Below the pieces are notes generated by a model, which worked only from the letters and a program-made list of their open reading frames with translations, was not told where the DNA came from and did not search any database. This document shows, one piece after another, positions 25,660-33,799 of a stretch of 64,000 nucleotides of DNA. Origin of the DNA: Paenibacillus dendritiformis (GTDB lineage Bacteria > Bacillota > Bacilli > Paenibacillales > Paenibacillaceae); assembly GCF_945605565.1 (NCBI RefSeq), contig NZ_OX216966.1:1353001-1417000 (forward strand). Direction: 5' to 3'. How positions within the stretch are numbered: the first letter of the stretch is position 1; each line of letters opens with the position of its first letter. Both the position numbers and the translations under genes were made by a program.

Positions 25660-25862
25660 AGCTTGCCGAAAAAGCTGCAAAACTACAGTTTTCTGCTTGC
25701 GGCATTTCCTCTGTTATCGAAATCCTGCAAAATGGCATCAATTGAAGCCATCCCAAGGGATGGAAAGCAAATATCGGCGAAAATGATGCGCTCTTGCAGG
25801 AATTTCATCGGAAATGGGTAGAAACGATGCAAAATCCTGTATAAATGCAGGATTCACCGCCT
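25660..25862. repeat. Dispersed intergenic repeat, copy B
   Basis: Motifs match copy A at 13050: GCTGCAAAACTACAG (25674-25688), TCCTGCAAAATGGCATCA, TTGCAGGAATTTCATC and CCTGTATAAATGCAGGATT (25837-25855). GAAACTACAGTGGCGG just upstream may be another piece. It fills the gap between the chitinase and the convergent PfkB gene. A GGGGCTG/CAGCCCC pair (25601-25640) in front could terminate the chitinase transcript. Confidence 0.6.
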
Positions 25863-25974
25863 CGGCTGGCCGCTGCCGATGGTTTCGCCGCCGCTGTCAG
25901 GGTGGCACCTGGTGCCGCTGCCAGAGCCGCTGCTGGTGCCGCTGCTGGCTTGCGCCGATTACCCCTCCATCAAG

Positions 25975-26889
25975 CTATAGGCTCCATCTGCCTCCTTGCT
26001 GCTGCACGACCTGCCCCGCAATGTCGTTGCCAAGCAGACAAGCCTCACGCAGCGGCAAGCCGCCGGCCAGGCCGGCGATGAAGGCGCCCGTATGCGAATC
26101 GCCGGCTCCGATCGTGTCGACGACGGTTACTTTGCGGGCCGGCAATATTTCGCTTCCCTCCGACGTGCAGAGCAGCGTGCCGTCCTGGCCCATCGTCACC
26201 ACGACGGGCTGGCCGGTCTGCCGGTACGCTTCCCGGACAGCGTCGTTCAACTCCTGCATGCCCGTTAATCCGCTCAGCTCCGCGCGATTCAAATGCAAGA
26301 TCGTATTCATGCCCAACACGCGCCGCAGCGTCTCCCGATCCAAATACGTCACTCTTGGGCTCGGGTCGAAAATAATCCGGCAGGATGCTTGTCTGGCGGC
26401 CAACGCGTCCAGAATGACTTGGCCGGAAGGCCCCTCCAGTTCGTAGCCGCTCAAGTAGATATAATCATATTGCTCCACGCCGGCCTGTTCGAACCACGAA
26501 GACTTCCATCTCGTCTCGATTCCGGGAATCGTAATGAATGTTCGTTCCCCGTCCTGCTCGACAATCGACAGATTCCAGCCATTGTCGCCGCTTGACTCTT
26601 CGATCAGCAGCGGATAGCCGTCGGCCTGCAGCTGCTTCCGGATCATATCCGCATAAGTGCCTGTGCCTACCGGGACGAATAGATCGTGTTCGACCTGTAA
26701 TGGCTTCAAAATATGGGCTACATTGTAGGCGCATCCGCCGACAAGGGTCTCCCGATGCTCGGCCGAGACATCGTCTCCGGTTCGGGGCAGCGAATCCAGT
26801 TGGATAATCACATCGATCACGGCGGCGCCGAGCACGAGCACTTTCGCATCGCTGCGCGTATTCATCAGTCGAGTTATCAGATCGGTCAC
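25975..26889 (-). CDS. PfkB-family (ribokinase-like) kinase, YegV-like
   Basis: The 304-residue sugar or nucleoside kinase has the N-terminal GGCAYNVA signature and the C-terminal DTIGAGDSHTGAF motif with catalytic Asp. It starts at GTG 26889 behind AGGAGGGA and follows the permease gene by 12 bp. The gene set around it (GntR regulator, ADP-ribosylglycohydrolase-family enzyme, permease) matches E. coli yegW-yegU-yegV, where yegV is also a PfkB kinase. A plausible role is phosphorylation of the sugar or nucleoside freed by the hydrolase. The substrate is unknown. Confidence 0.85.
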   Translation of the reverse strand: MTDLITRLMNTRSDAKVLVLGAAVIDVIIQLDSLPRTGDDVSAEHRETLVGGCAYNVAHILKPLQVEHDLFVPVGTGTYADMIRKQLQADGYPLLIEESSGDNGWNLSIVEQDGERTFITIPGIETRWKSSWFEQAGVEQYDYIYLSGYELEGPSGQVILDALAARQASCRIIFDPSPRVTYLDRETLRRVLGMNTILHLNRAELSGLTGMQELNDAVREAYRQTGQPVVVTMGQDGTLLCTSEGSEILPARKVTVVDTIGAGDSHTGAFIAGLAGGLPLREACLLGNDIAGQVVQQQGGRWSL

Positions 26890-26901
26890 TTTGATTCCCT
26901 C

Positions 26902-28260
26902 CTATTTGCGGGCGGTAACGGTTAGCAGAATGTAATAGACAAGCGCGCTTGCGGCGAAGGCCAAGAGTACGCCCAGACTGTTGTCCTGGAACATGCCTTT
27001 GGCAAAAGGACCGTCGAAAAACGGCGAATTCGTAAACAGGAACCCGACGAGGACGCCGGCCAGCCAACTGAATACCCCTGGATAATTAACCTTGTTGTAG
27101 CCCGGATCCGTGAGCAGACGCGGGTCGTACCCTGCTGTCTTTCTGATTTTGACATAGTCAATGAGGAAGATCGCCGCCCAAGCCGCCATGCCGATGCCGA
27201 GCAAGCCGAGGAATGTCTGGAAGTTGCCCATGAAATCCTCGGATACGAACAGCGTGTATATTGGAATCAAGATCAGAAACAGCGAGTGAATGATGAGCGA
27301 TGTCGAATCCTTCACTTGAATATTCAACGTTTCCAGATTGACCCGCGCCGATTTCAAACCGATAATGCATTGCGGAATCAAGCCGCCCAGCGCAGTTACA
27401 AAGTAAAGCACCGTCATCCAGCGCGGCAGCGCCTGGCTAATGACCTCGATCGGGTTGGCCGAGACCGCCAGGTCCGGCACCGAAGTGCTCATCAGCACGC
27501 CGACGCTCATGATGACGAACAACGGAATGAACGCTCCGAACGTGACGCGGGTGACGATGGAGCGCGATGATTGATCCGGCTTCTGATAGCAGCTATAGTC
27601 GGCGGAAGCGATCGACCAGCTGATTCCGGTGCCGGCCATAATGATCGATACGGCGGGCAGGAAGTTCGTTAGCCAGTTGCCATTGCTCATATTCATCAAT
27701 TCCGTCCAATTTGTTTTCGGAATCAGGATCAGCAGGACGAGAAGCGTCAATCCGCCAAAGACATAGGTGAAAAAGGTTTGGATTTTGACGAGCGCTTCTT
27801 GGCCGAACATACTGGAGCCGATGATGAGAGCGGCGAAGATAAGCAACGAGATCAGGGTTAAAACTGGATTGGAGCTGATGCCGAACACACTGAACAGCGC
27901 CAAGAGCGTCAATGTTCCGGTCACGACGCCGACCGCGAGCCAGCCGACGAGGTTGATCCAGCCCATAAACGTAGGAATATAGTTGCCTTTGAAGCCGAAG
28001 GCGGCTCTGGACAGCACGAAGGTCGTCGTGCCCGCATCTCTTCCTGCCAGGCTTAAATAGCCTACCAAGGCGAAAGAGAGCGCCCCTGCGGCCGCTGCCA
28101 GCAGGGATTGCAGGAAGCTTAATTGAAATCCGACAATCATCGCGCCATAGACGACGCCCAAAATTCCGATGTTGCCGGCAAACCAAATAAAAAACAATTC
28201 CTTAGGGGTTCCTTTTCTGTCCGCAGCGGGTACAAATACCGAAGATTCCGGCGTGTTCAT
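26902..28260 (-). CDS. NCS1-family nucleobase/nucleoside permease (CodB-like)
   Basis: This 452-residue transporter has about twelve membrane segments and NCS1 features: an N-terminal KELFFIWFAGNIGI stretch, RAAFGFKGNY and SADYSCYQKP. The family imports cytosine, purines, allantoin, hydantoins or thiamine precursors with Na+ or H+. I chose ATG 28260 (MNTPES) with GGGAGG before it. Being between the hydrolase and kinase genes, it probably brings in the compound that they degrade. In the E. coli yeg cluster a different family (YegT, nucleoside MFS) occupies this slot. Confidence 0.88.
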   Translation of the reverse strand: MNTPESSVFVPAADRKGTPKELFFIWFAGNIGILGVVYGAMIVGFQLSFLQSLLAAAAGALSFALVGYLSLAGRDAGTTTFVLSRAAFGFKGNYIPTFMGWINLVGWLAVGVVTGTLTLLALFSVFGISSNPVLTLISLLIFAALIIGSSMFGQEALVKIQTFFTYVFGGLTLLVLLILIPKTNWTELMNMSNGNWLTNFLPAVSIIMAGTGISWSIASADYSCYQKPDQSSRSIVTRVTFGAFIPLFVIMSVGVLMSTSVPDLAVSANPIEVISQALPRWMTVLYFVTALGGLIPQCIIGLKSARVNLETLNIQVKDSTSLIIHSLFLILIPIYTLFVSEDFMGNFQTFLGLLGIGMAAWAAIFLIDYVKIRKTAGYDPRLLTDPGYNKVNYPGVFSWLAGVLVGFLFTNSPFFDGPFAKGMFQDNSLGVLLAFAASALVYYILLTVTARK

Positions 28261-28314
28261 TACAATTCCTCCCATTGTATGCGATTATTTGATAAGCATA
28301 GATGTGTGTGTCTT

Positions 28315-29310
28315 TCAGTTCATGTCTCTATGGGAAAGAAGTTCATTCGCGTAATGATAGAAATCGACCGAATTGCTCTCGTCGATCTGTTGAATCCACA
28401 GCGGATCGATCGCATCGATTCCGGTCTTGGCTCCGCAAATGGCGGTCGCCATCGCCCCGATTGTATCGGTATCCCCGCCCAGATTCGCGCATAACAGACT
28501 GCAGCGATGAGGGTCCTTGGCGTAGTAGGCAATCGCCAGCGCCGCAGGCACCGACTCGCTCGTCAAGACGCCGCTGCCGATCACGTCGTATATTTTTTGG
28601 GAGAACTGCTCTTCGTCGTGCTCGTATTGCTTCGCGTATTGAAGCGCCAGCTTCAGACGCTCGGCCAACGATGCGCTATAGGTGGCGGCTCCGAGGGGCC
28701 GCGCGATAGCGTAAGCTTCCAGCGCATCCTGCATCATCGTATCCCAATCCTGATCCTCCAAGGCGGAGCTGACGGCCGCGGCAACCATCGCCGCGCCGCT
28801 AACGGCGACATCGGTTGTATGCGTCACTTTGCTGATATCATAGACATATTGAGCCAGCTCCGCCTTCCGGTTCCGGCTGAACAGGCATCCGATCGGAGCG
28901 ATGCGCATCGCAGCGCCGTTCGTCTCCGCCCTGGATGTGAAGGGCTCGGGATCCCGGCCCTCCTTGATCGCCCCCAAGGCCGCCTTGGAGCTCGGCCCGA
29001 GAATATTGTTATCGAAGGCGTTGATTCGATCCGCCCAGTCCAACAGATGCCGGGCAATCATGGTGGTATCGGGAACAAAATGATTTTCAATGAGCGCATC
29101 CAAAATCAATAACGCCTGCGCCGTATCATCCGTATACTGCCCTTTCGTAAAGTTGCAGGCCACTTCGTTTTCTTGCGGCCCGTCCAGAAAATCGGTAATT
29201 TTACCGAAATACTCCTTGACCTTGCTTCTTGCCCACAGCTCCGGGGGCATGCCCATCGCATCGCCGATGGCCATTCCGTATAGAGCGCCGGCAATTTTTT
29301 GCTTCATCAT
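28315..29310 (-). CDS. ADP-ribosylglycohydrolase-family enzyme (YegU-like)
   Basis: The 331-residue all-alpha hydrolase has the family's metal-binding motifs: AIGDAMGMPPE and TDDTAQ near the N-terminus and LGGDTDTIGAM near the C-terminus. The family cleaves N-glycosidic bonds to ADP-ribose and related groups using two Mg2+. ATG 29310 (MMKQKI) follows GGTGGAG; a longer frame would run through the operator at 29352. With a nucleobase-type permease and a PfkB kinase in the operon, a nucleoside or N-glycoside substrate is more likely than ADP-ribosylated protein. Confidence 0.85.
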   Translation of the reverse strand: MMKQKIAGALYGMAIGDAMGMPPELWARSKVKEYFGKITDFLDGPQENEVACNFTKGQYTDDTAQALLILDALIENHFVPDTTMIARHLLDWADRINAFDNNILGPSSKAALGAIKEGRDPEPFTSRAETNGAAMRIAPIGCLFSRNRKAELAQYVYDISKVTHTTDVAVSGAAMVAAAVSSALEDQDWDTMMQDALEAYAIARPLGAATYSASLAERLKLALQYAKQYEHDEEQFSQKIYDVIGSGVLTSESVPAALAIAYYAKDPHRCSLLCANLGGDTDTIGAMATAICGAKTGIDAIDPLWIQQIDESNSVDFYHYANELLSHRDMN

Positions 29311-29351
29311 CACGATCTCCACCTCACAGTATTCACACCTGCACCTTAATC

Positions 29352-29369
29352 CGGTTATACGTACAAGCC
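29352..29369. promoter_or_regulatory. GntR-type operator, copy 2 (before the hydrolase gene)
   Basis: CCGGTTATACGTACAAGC carries a near-perfect palindrome, TTATACGTACAA. It differs at one base from the copy at 30171-30188. It lies 42 bp before the hydrolase start, in the gap between gntR and the structural genes. Confidence 0.8.
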
Positions 29370-29446
29370 GGTACAAGCCGAGCGAAAAAGGGCTCTGCTT
29401 GTCCTTGACGGGGAAGCGAGCAGACGCAAAGTCTGTCCGTCTGCGT

Positions 29447-30148
29447 TCAAATGCTGGTGACAATCTTAAAGTTCATATGGGGCCCATAGATGACCTGCAC
29501 CTGTTCGATTTCGGCCTCGTCTTCGCTGATAACGGTTCCATTTGCTTGCAGCAAGGGGATGTCCTCTTCGTAGGCAAGCAGTTCCTTGGTGTTCTTGTCT
29601 CCCATTATCGGTTCGATCTGGAGGAGCGCATGTGTGGGAACCGTCTTGTATTGCTGCTTCATAATGCTATAGAGGGATTGCCGCGAGAAATCATACTGAT
29701 CAATGCCCGGGAAAACGGATAGCGGAACCAATGACGTATCTATCGTTAGCCACAGGGTGGCCAGCTTATTCTTGATCCCTCTTACGCGAACCAGCTTCAT
29801 CCATTCCCGTCCATCCTGCGTTATGATTCGTTGCTCCAATACTTTGGATACGGGAGTTTCATTCTTCTTCGTCACATAATCGGTAAAGCCGCTGAAGTTC
29901 CAAATATTTTGCTTCACTTCCCGGAGGCATACGAAGTTGCCTTTTCCTTGCACCTGCCTTAACAGGCCCTCATTGACCAGATCCGATATCGCTTTGCGGA
30001 TGGTCGTCCTTGTGACGCCGTACAGCTTCATCATTTGCGCCTCGGAAGGAATCATGTCCCCTTCCTTATACTTCCCGCGAATAATATCTTGTCTAATGAT
30101 CCGCTGTAACTGCACATATAGGGGAGTATAGTCATTGCGATTAAGCAT
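29447..30148 (-). CDS. GntR/HutC-family regulator (YegW-like)
   Basis: This 233-residue protein has an N-terminal GntR winged helix (residues 5-75, with PSEAQMMKLYGVTRTTIRKA as the helix-turn-helix region). A UTRA-type effector domain follows, where a small ligand is sensed. ATG 30148 has AAGGAGG before it. The matched palindromes in front of this gene and in front of the hydrolase gene suggest that it represses both itself and the catabolic genes. It is the first gene of the minus-strand cassette. Confidence 0.9.
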   Translation of the reverse strand: MLNRNDYTPLYVQLQRIIRQDIIRGKYKEGDMIPSEAQMMKLYGVTRTTIRKAISDLVNEGLLRQVQGKGNFVCLREVKQNIWNFSGFTDYVTKKNETPVSKVLEQRIITQDGREWMKLVRVRGIKNKLATLWLTIDTSLVPLSVFPGIDQYDFSRQSLYSIMKQQYKTVPTHALLQIEPIMGDKNTKELLAYEEDIPLLQANGTVISEDEAEIEQVQVIYGPHMNFKIVTSI

Positions 30149-30170
30149 GTGATCCTCCTTCCTGCTTGTC

Positions 30171-30188
30171 CGGTTGTACGTACAAGCA
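30171..30188. promoter_or_regulatory. GntR-type operator, copy 1 (before the regulator gene)
   Basis: CCGGTTGTACGTACAAGC contains the perfect 12-bp palindrome TTGTACGTACAA (30174-30185). It lies 23 bp before the gntR start. The flanking CCGG and AAGC are conserved with copy 2, so the recognised site is longer than the palindrome. Confidence 0.85.
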
Positions 30189-30333
30189 GTGTATCATAGG
30201 GGAGCGGGTTCGGCAGTTACATTTGTCTCCACGCTGGCGGCCATATTATCGAAACATAATATAACAATCCTTATTTTATATTGGAAGGAAATTCATGTTA
30301 TCGTGAAATTATGTTCATAGGGGAGGCGTAAAA

Positions 30334-30416
30334 ATGAGAAAAAACGAATGAGAAAAATTCGGGCCAGGTGCAACCATTGCAGCAGACAATTCAATTTTGC
30401 AAGGAATAGGAGATGA
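30334..30416 (+). CDS. Two tiny coupled leader ORFs before the toxin gene
   Basis: A GGGGAGG ribosome site at 30320-30326 drives ATG 30334 (MRKNE, stop at 30349-30351). This overlaps ATG 30348 as ATGA. The second frame encodes 22 residues beginning MRKIRARCNHC and ends at 30416, four bases before the toxin start. The tight chain suggests translational coupling or a leader peptide. It could equally be a decayed alternative N-terminus. I do not recognise either peptide. Confidence 0.35.
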
Positions 30417-30420
30417 TTTG

Positions 30421-31371
30421 ATGAATGCCAAAATAAAACTTCTAACCGCAATGATGATATTAACTGTTTCATTTTTGATGCCGACAGCAAACACTGCCAG
30501 CGCGAACACGGATGCCGTGAACGTAAATAACCAAATCCGATCGTCCAACTACCAGGCGGTACAGGTTGTGAATATCGCAGAATCAGCGAGAAAAGTGATT
30601 CCCAATTATGTCCGCTGGGTTCATAACGGACTGCATCCCAGCGTCAGAGTTGACGTGCTGGACGTGAAATTAATCAATGTGGAAGAACAAGGGGTTGTTC
30701 CGGACTTTAAGGTTGAATTGGATCTGGTGCAAAGAGGGCCGGAGAAATTGATCCAAACATTACAGCATGATGCCTTTAATCCTAGTTCTGACAAAGAACT
30801 GACGGTATCGCATAATTTTACGCATACCGTGTCCAACGCCTCCACGCTGACGAAATCGATTACCCATAGCCATAAAGCCGGCGCTAAAGCTACTTTCAAA
30901 GTAAAAACAAGCTTTTTCGGGAATGAAGCAGAGGTTGGCGGTGAACTGTCGTATGAATATACGAATTCCAATCAAAGCGGGACGTCTGATGCCAAAACGG
31001 TAACTTTCTCCACCAACTCATCCGCATCGGCCAAATTGCCGCCCATGTCAAAGGGGACTTTGATTTCTCATGTGTATGCATCTCCTGCCGTTTATAAAAT
31101 AAAGAGCCAAAGCTACTTTACGGGAGATGTTCAATTCTCTTATATTTTATCCAACGATGCTCCGGGAGCCGTCCGGACGTTAACGGTTCCGCTGCATGAT
31201 TTATTTTTCCGGGGCGATGAAAGCAACGAGGTTGCGTTTCAAGATAATTTGTGGGCCGGTGCGGTATGGGATGTCACGGGCAGACCGACAAAAGTATTGA
31301 TTTTTGAAGGTCTTTCTTTCTTGACATTGGACGAACAATACCGGACGGAGACCTACTTGAAAGATATCTAA
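30421..31371 (+). CDS. Secreted ETX/MTX2-type beta-pore-forming toxin
   Basis: This 316-residue protein has a signal peptide (residues 1-28, ASA cleavage site). The body is rich in Ser, Thr and Lys with alternating polar residues at about 135-215 (TLTKSITHSH, KVKTSFFGNEAEVGGELSYEY, TVTFSTNSSA, quoted as separate short pieces). This pattern is typical of the membrane-inserting region of ETX/MTX2 aerolysin-type toxins. The SPAVYKI-like and VRTLTVPLHDLFF stretches follow. ATG 30421 has an AGGAG ribosome site. GC is lower than in neighbours, so recent acquisition is possible. Insecticidal, cytotoxic or anti-competitor action is unknown. Family assignment is by pattern only. Confidence 0.75.
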   Translation: MNAKIKLLTAMMILTVSFLMPTANTASANTDAVNVNNQIRSSNYQAVQVVNIAESARKVIPNYVRWVHNGLHPSVRVDVLDVKLINVEEQGVVPDFKVELDLVQRGPEKLIQTLQHDAFNPSSDKELTVSHNFTHTVSNASTLTKSITHSHKAGAKATFKVKTSFFGNEAEVGGELSYEYTNSNQSGTSDAKTVTFSTNSSASAKLPPMSKGTLISHVYASPAVYKIKSQSYFTGDVQFSYILSNDAPGAVRTLTVPLHDLFFRGDESNEVAFQDNLWAGAVWDVTGRPTKVLIFEGLSFLTLDEQYRTETYLKDI

Positions 31372-31410
31372 GGGTTATAATGTGAAGTTGAATAAGATAG
31401 CTTGATTACG

Positions 31411-31446
31411 CAATGGCCGCCCGGCGAAGAGTCCGGGCGGCCATTG
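31411..31446 (+). terminator. Terminator-like hairpin after the toxin gene
   Basis: CAATGGCCGCCCGG (31411-31424) pairs with CCGGGCGGCCATTG (31433-31446) over 14 bp with an 8-nt loop. No T-run follows. The hairpin is strong enough to protect or end the toxin mRNA. Confidence 0.65.
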
Positions 31447-31625
31447 GCGTTCCGGCGGATGCTGTCTGCGGCGAGAAGTTGGCGGAATCAGGAATGAAAT
31501 CCAAGCTTACGCATCCAATACGGAGGAGGTTTGCGGTATGATTATAAAGAATGTTTAAAAATAAGAAGGCGTTCGTGGCAGAACGATATACTTACGATAA
31601 AGCAAGAAGGCAAGGAGAGATGGAT

Positions 31626-32330
31626 ATGCCAGCGCACCTGCTGCTTGTTGAAGATGATAAAGAGATCGCGCGCATTGTTCAGGATCATTTGCGCAGACAA
31701 GGCTATAAAATAACGTGGTCCTCCACCGGGGCGGAAGGCTGGGAGGACTTCCATACCGGCTCGTTCGATCTGATCCTGGTCGATCTGATGCTGCCGGAGA
31801 TGGACGGCTTTACGCTGTGCCGCAATATCCGCCTTACCAGCAATGTGCCGCTGCTCATCATTAGCGCCCGCCAGGAGGATGAGAGCAAGGTTCGGGGATT
31901 GGAGCTGGGAGCGGATGATTATATCACGAAGCCGTTCAGCCTGTCCGAGCTGTCGGCCCGCATCAGCTCGCATCTGCGGCGGTTCCGCCGCTACTCGAGT
32001 GAAGAGGAGCTGCCCCGTCTCAAAAAGTATGAGGGCGGTCTCGTCATCGACGAGGATCGCCAGCTCGTCACGCTGGAGGAGGAGCCGATTTCGCTGACGG
32101 CGAAGGAGTGGGCTTTGCTGCAGCTGCTGGCTCAGCATCCGCAGCGCGCCTTTTCCAAGAAGGAATTGTACGAGCAGGTATGGCATCAGGTCAATATCGA
32201 GGGCAACAATACGGTATCGGTTCACGTCAAGAGCCTCCGCACGAAGCTGGGCGAGGATATTCGCGAACCGCGGTATATCCAGACGGTATGGGGAACCGGG
32301 TACCGCTTCATCGGTGAATTGGTGCCATGA
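31626..32330 (+). CDS. OmpR-family response regulator
   Basis: The 234-residue protein has a receiver domain with acidic pocket EDD (residues 9-11), phosphoacceptor Asp53 in LVDLMLP and Lys in TKPFS. The C-terminal winged helix contains LTAKEWALLQLL and WGTGYRF. Start ATG 31626 has AAGGAG at 8-nt spacing; ATG 31620 is too close to the ribosome site. Its stop overlaps the histidine-kinase start as ATGA. It probably controls the downstream lipoprotein and PH-domain genes, as local two-component systems often do. Confidence 0.93.
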   Translation: MPAHLLLVEDDKEIARIVQDHLRRQGYKITWSSTGAEGWEDFHTGSFDLILVDLMLPEMDGFTLCRNIRLTSNVPLLIISARQEDESKVRGLELGADDYITKPFSLSELSARISSHLRRFRRYSSEEELPRLKKYEGGLVIDEDRQLVTLEEEPISLTAKEWALLQLLAQHPQRAFSKKELYEQVWHQVNIEGNNTVSVHVKSLRTKLGEDIREPRYIQTVWGTGYRFIGELVP

Positions 32331-33784
32331 AGATCAAGCATTGGCTTATGCTGTGCTTCCTCGTCGTCATGCTGCTGCCGGTCTTGGCTGGATATGTGTT
32401 CTATCAGTCCATCCATACGTATGATGAACGCCAGGAACTGAAGGAATATATCGAAGTGACCGGCCGCCTGGCCGAGATCGAGCCGCTGCTGCAGGATGTG
32501 TCGCTGTACCGGGTGCAGCCGGACGAACGGTTCGCCGCGCTGCAGCGGGAGGCGAGCGACTCGCTCAAGATTACGCTCTACCGGGTAGACGGCGTCACCG
32601 TATTTTCGTCGATGGCGGATAGTCTGACCCCGAAGCTGTACCGGGTCCGGCCGGAGGTGCTGTACGAGCATTTGTACGAGATGCGCAAATCCCATCGGGC
32701 CTACACGCTCAAAAAACCGGTGTTCTATCAGGAGAAGCTGGCCGGCTTCTACGAGATTACAATCGTCCGCGATCAATGGCTGGAGGCATTCCAGAACCGG
32801 ACGCTGATCGTGGCCGGCGGCTGGGTGCTGTTCTTCCTCCTGCTGTATGCGGGTGCGATCTTCGCTCTCCACCGCAAGCTGATTCGTCCGATGCAGGGGC
32901 TCATGAGACAGATGGCCGCCTTCGCGAACGGCGAGGCCGCGCCGAATCCAGTCCATCGGGCGAAGGATGAGGTAGGAGAGCTTATCGGCCGCTTCCAGGA
33001 GATGCGTGCCCAGATTGAGTGCGCCCGCGAGCATATTGCGGAAGAGCAGCAGGAGCGAGAGTATATGGTGGCCGCGCTGTCGCATGATCTGAAAACGCCG
33101 CTGACCTCGCTTCATGCCTATGCCGAGGCCTTGCAGCAGGAAGGGGAGTTGTCGGAGGAGGAGAAAAACGACTATTATGCGGTCCTGTTCGACAAGATTG
33201 CGCACATGCGGCGCATGCTGGACAATCTGACGATGTATACGGCGCTGAAATCGTCGGAGAAGCTGGAAGAGCGGGTCGAGGTCGACGGAGATGAGCTGTT
33301 CGAGATGCTCTTCTCCGGATATGACGGACTGTGCGCCCAGCGCGGCATCCGGCTCGTGACCGACTGCGCGGTCTCGGACTCTTACTATATGAACGCCCAG
33401 CAAATGATCCGGCTGGTCGATAATCTGATGAGCAATGCCATCCGCTATACGGACAGCGGGCGCTCGATCTGGCTTGGGGCTTATTCGCCGTCTCAGCCGC
33501 TGCCGGACTGGATTTTCCCGACGATGATGGACGAGGTGCAGGCATGGCGAGGGGAGCGCCTGATTCTGCTCGTGCAGAATCAAGGGGCGACCATTCCGGC
33601 CGATCAGTTGGAACGGCTGTTCACTCCCTTCTATCAGCCGGATTCGTCGCGGACGAAGGCGCATGCCGGCAGCTCGGGGCTGGGCCTGAGCATCGCGAAG
33701 ATGATTGTAGAGAAGCATGATGGGGACATCCGGATATGGTCAGAGGCCTCGTTCGGCACGCTTGTGGCCTGCCGGTTCCGATAA
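32327..33784 (+). CDS. Membrane sensor histidine kinase
   Basis: The 485-residue kinase has a membrane segment at about 6-27, an extracellular sensor of about 130 residues and a second segment near 162-183. HAMP, HisKA (His in LSHDLKTPL) and HATPase domains follow, with NLMSNAIRYT and SGLGLSIAK. The G1 box reads QNQGATIP in place of DxGxG, as in VanS-like kinases. It overlaps the regulator gene by 4 bp. A VanS-like layout next to a lipoprotein and YdbS/YdbT proteins suggests sensing of cell-envelope stress or an envelope-active compound. Confidence 0.93.
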   Translation: MKIKHWLMLCFLVVMLLPVLAGYVFYQSIHTYDERQELKEYIEVTGRLAEIEPLLQDVSLYRVQPDERFAALQREASDSLKITLYRVDGVTVFSSMADSLTPKLYRVRPEVLYEHLYEMRKSHRAYTLKKPVFYQEKLAGFYEITIVRDQWLEAFQNRTLIVAGGWVLFFLLLYAGAIFALHRKLIRPMQGLMRQMAAFANGEAAPNPVHRAKDEVGELIGRFQEMRAQIECAREHIAEEQQEREYMVAALSHDLKTPLTSLHAYAEALQQEGELSEEEKNDYYAVLFDKIAHMRRMLDNLTMYTALKSSEKLEERVEVDGDELFEMLFSGYDGLCAQRGIRLVTDCAVSDSYYMNAQQMIRLVDNLMSNAIRYTDSGRSIWLGAYSPSQPLPDWIFPTMMDEVQAWRGERLILLVQNQGATIPADQLERLFTPFYQPDSSRTKAHAGSSGLGLSIAKMIVEKHDGDIRIWSEASFGTLVACRFR

Positions 33785-33799
33785 TGAGGAGGTTCCGTG

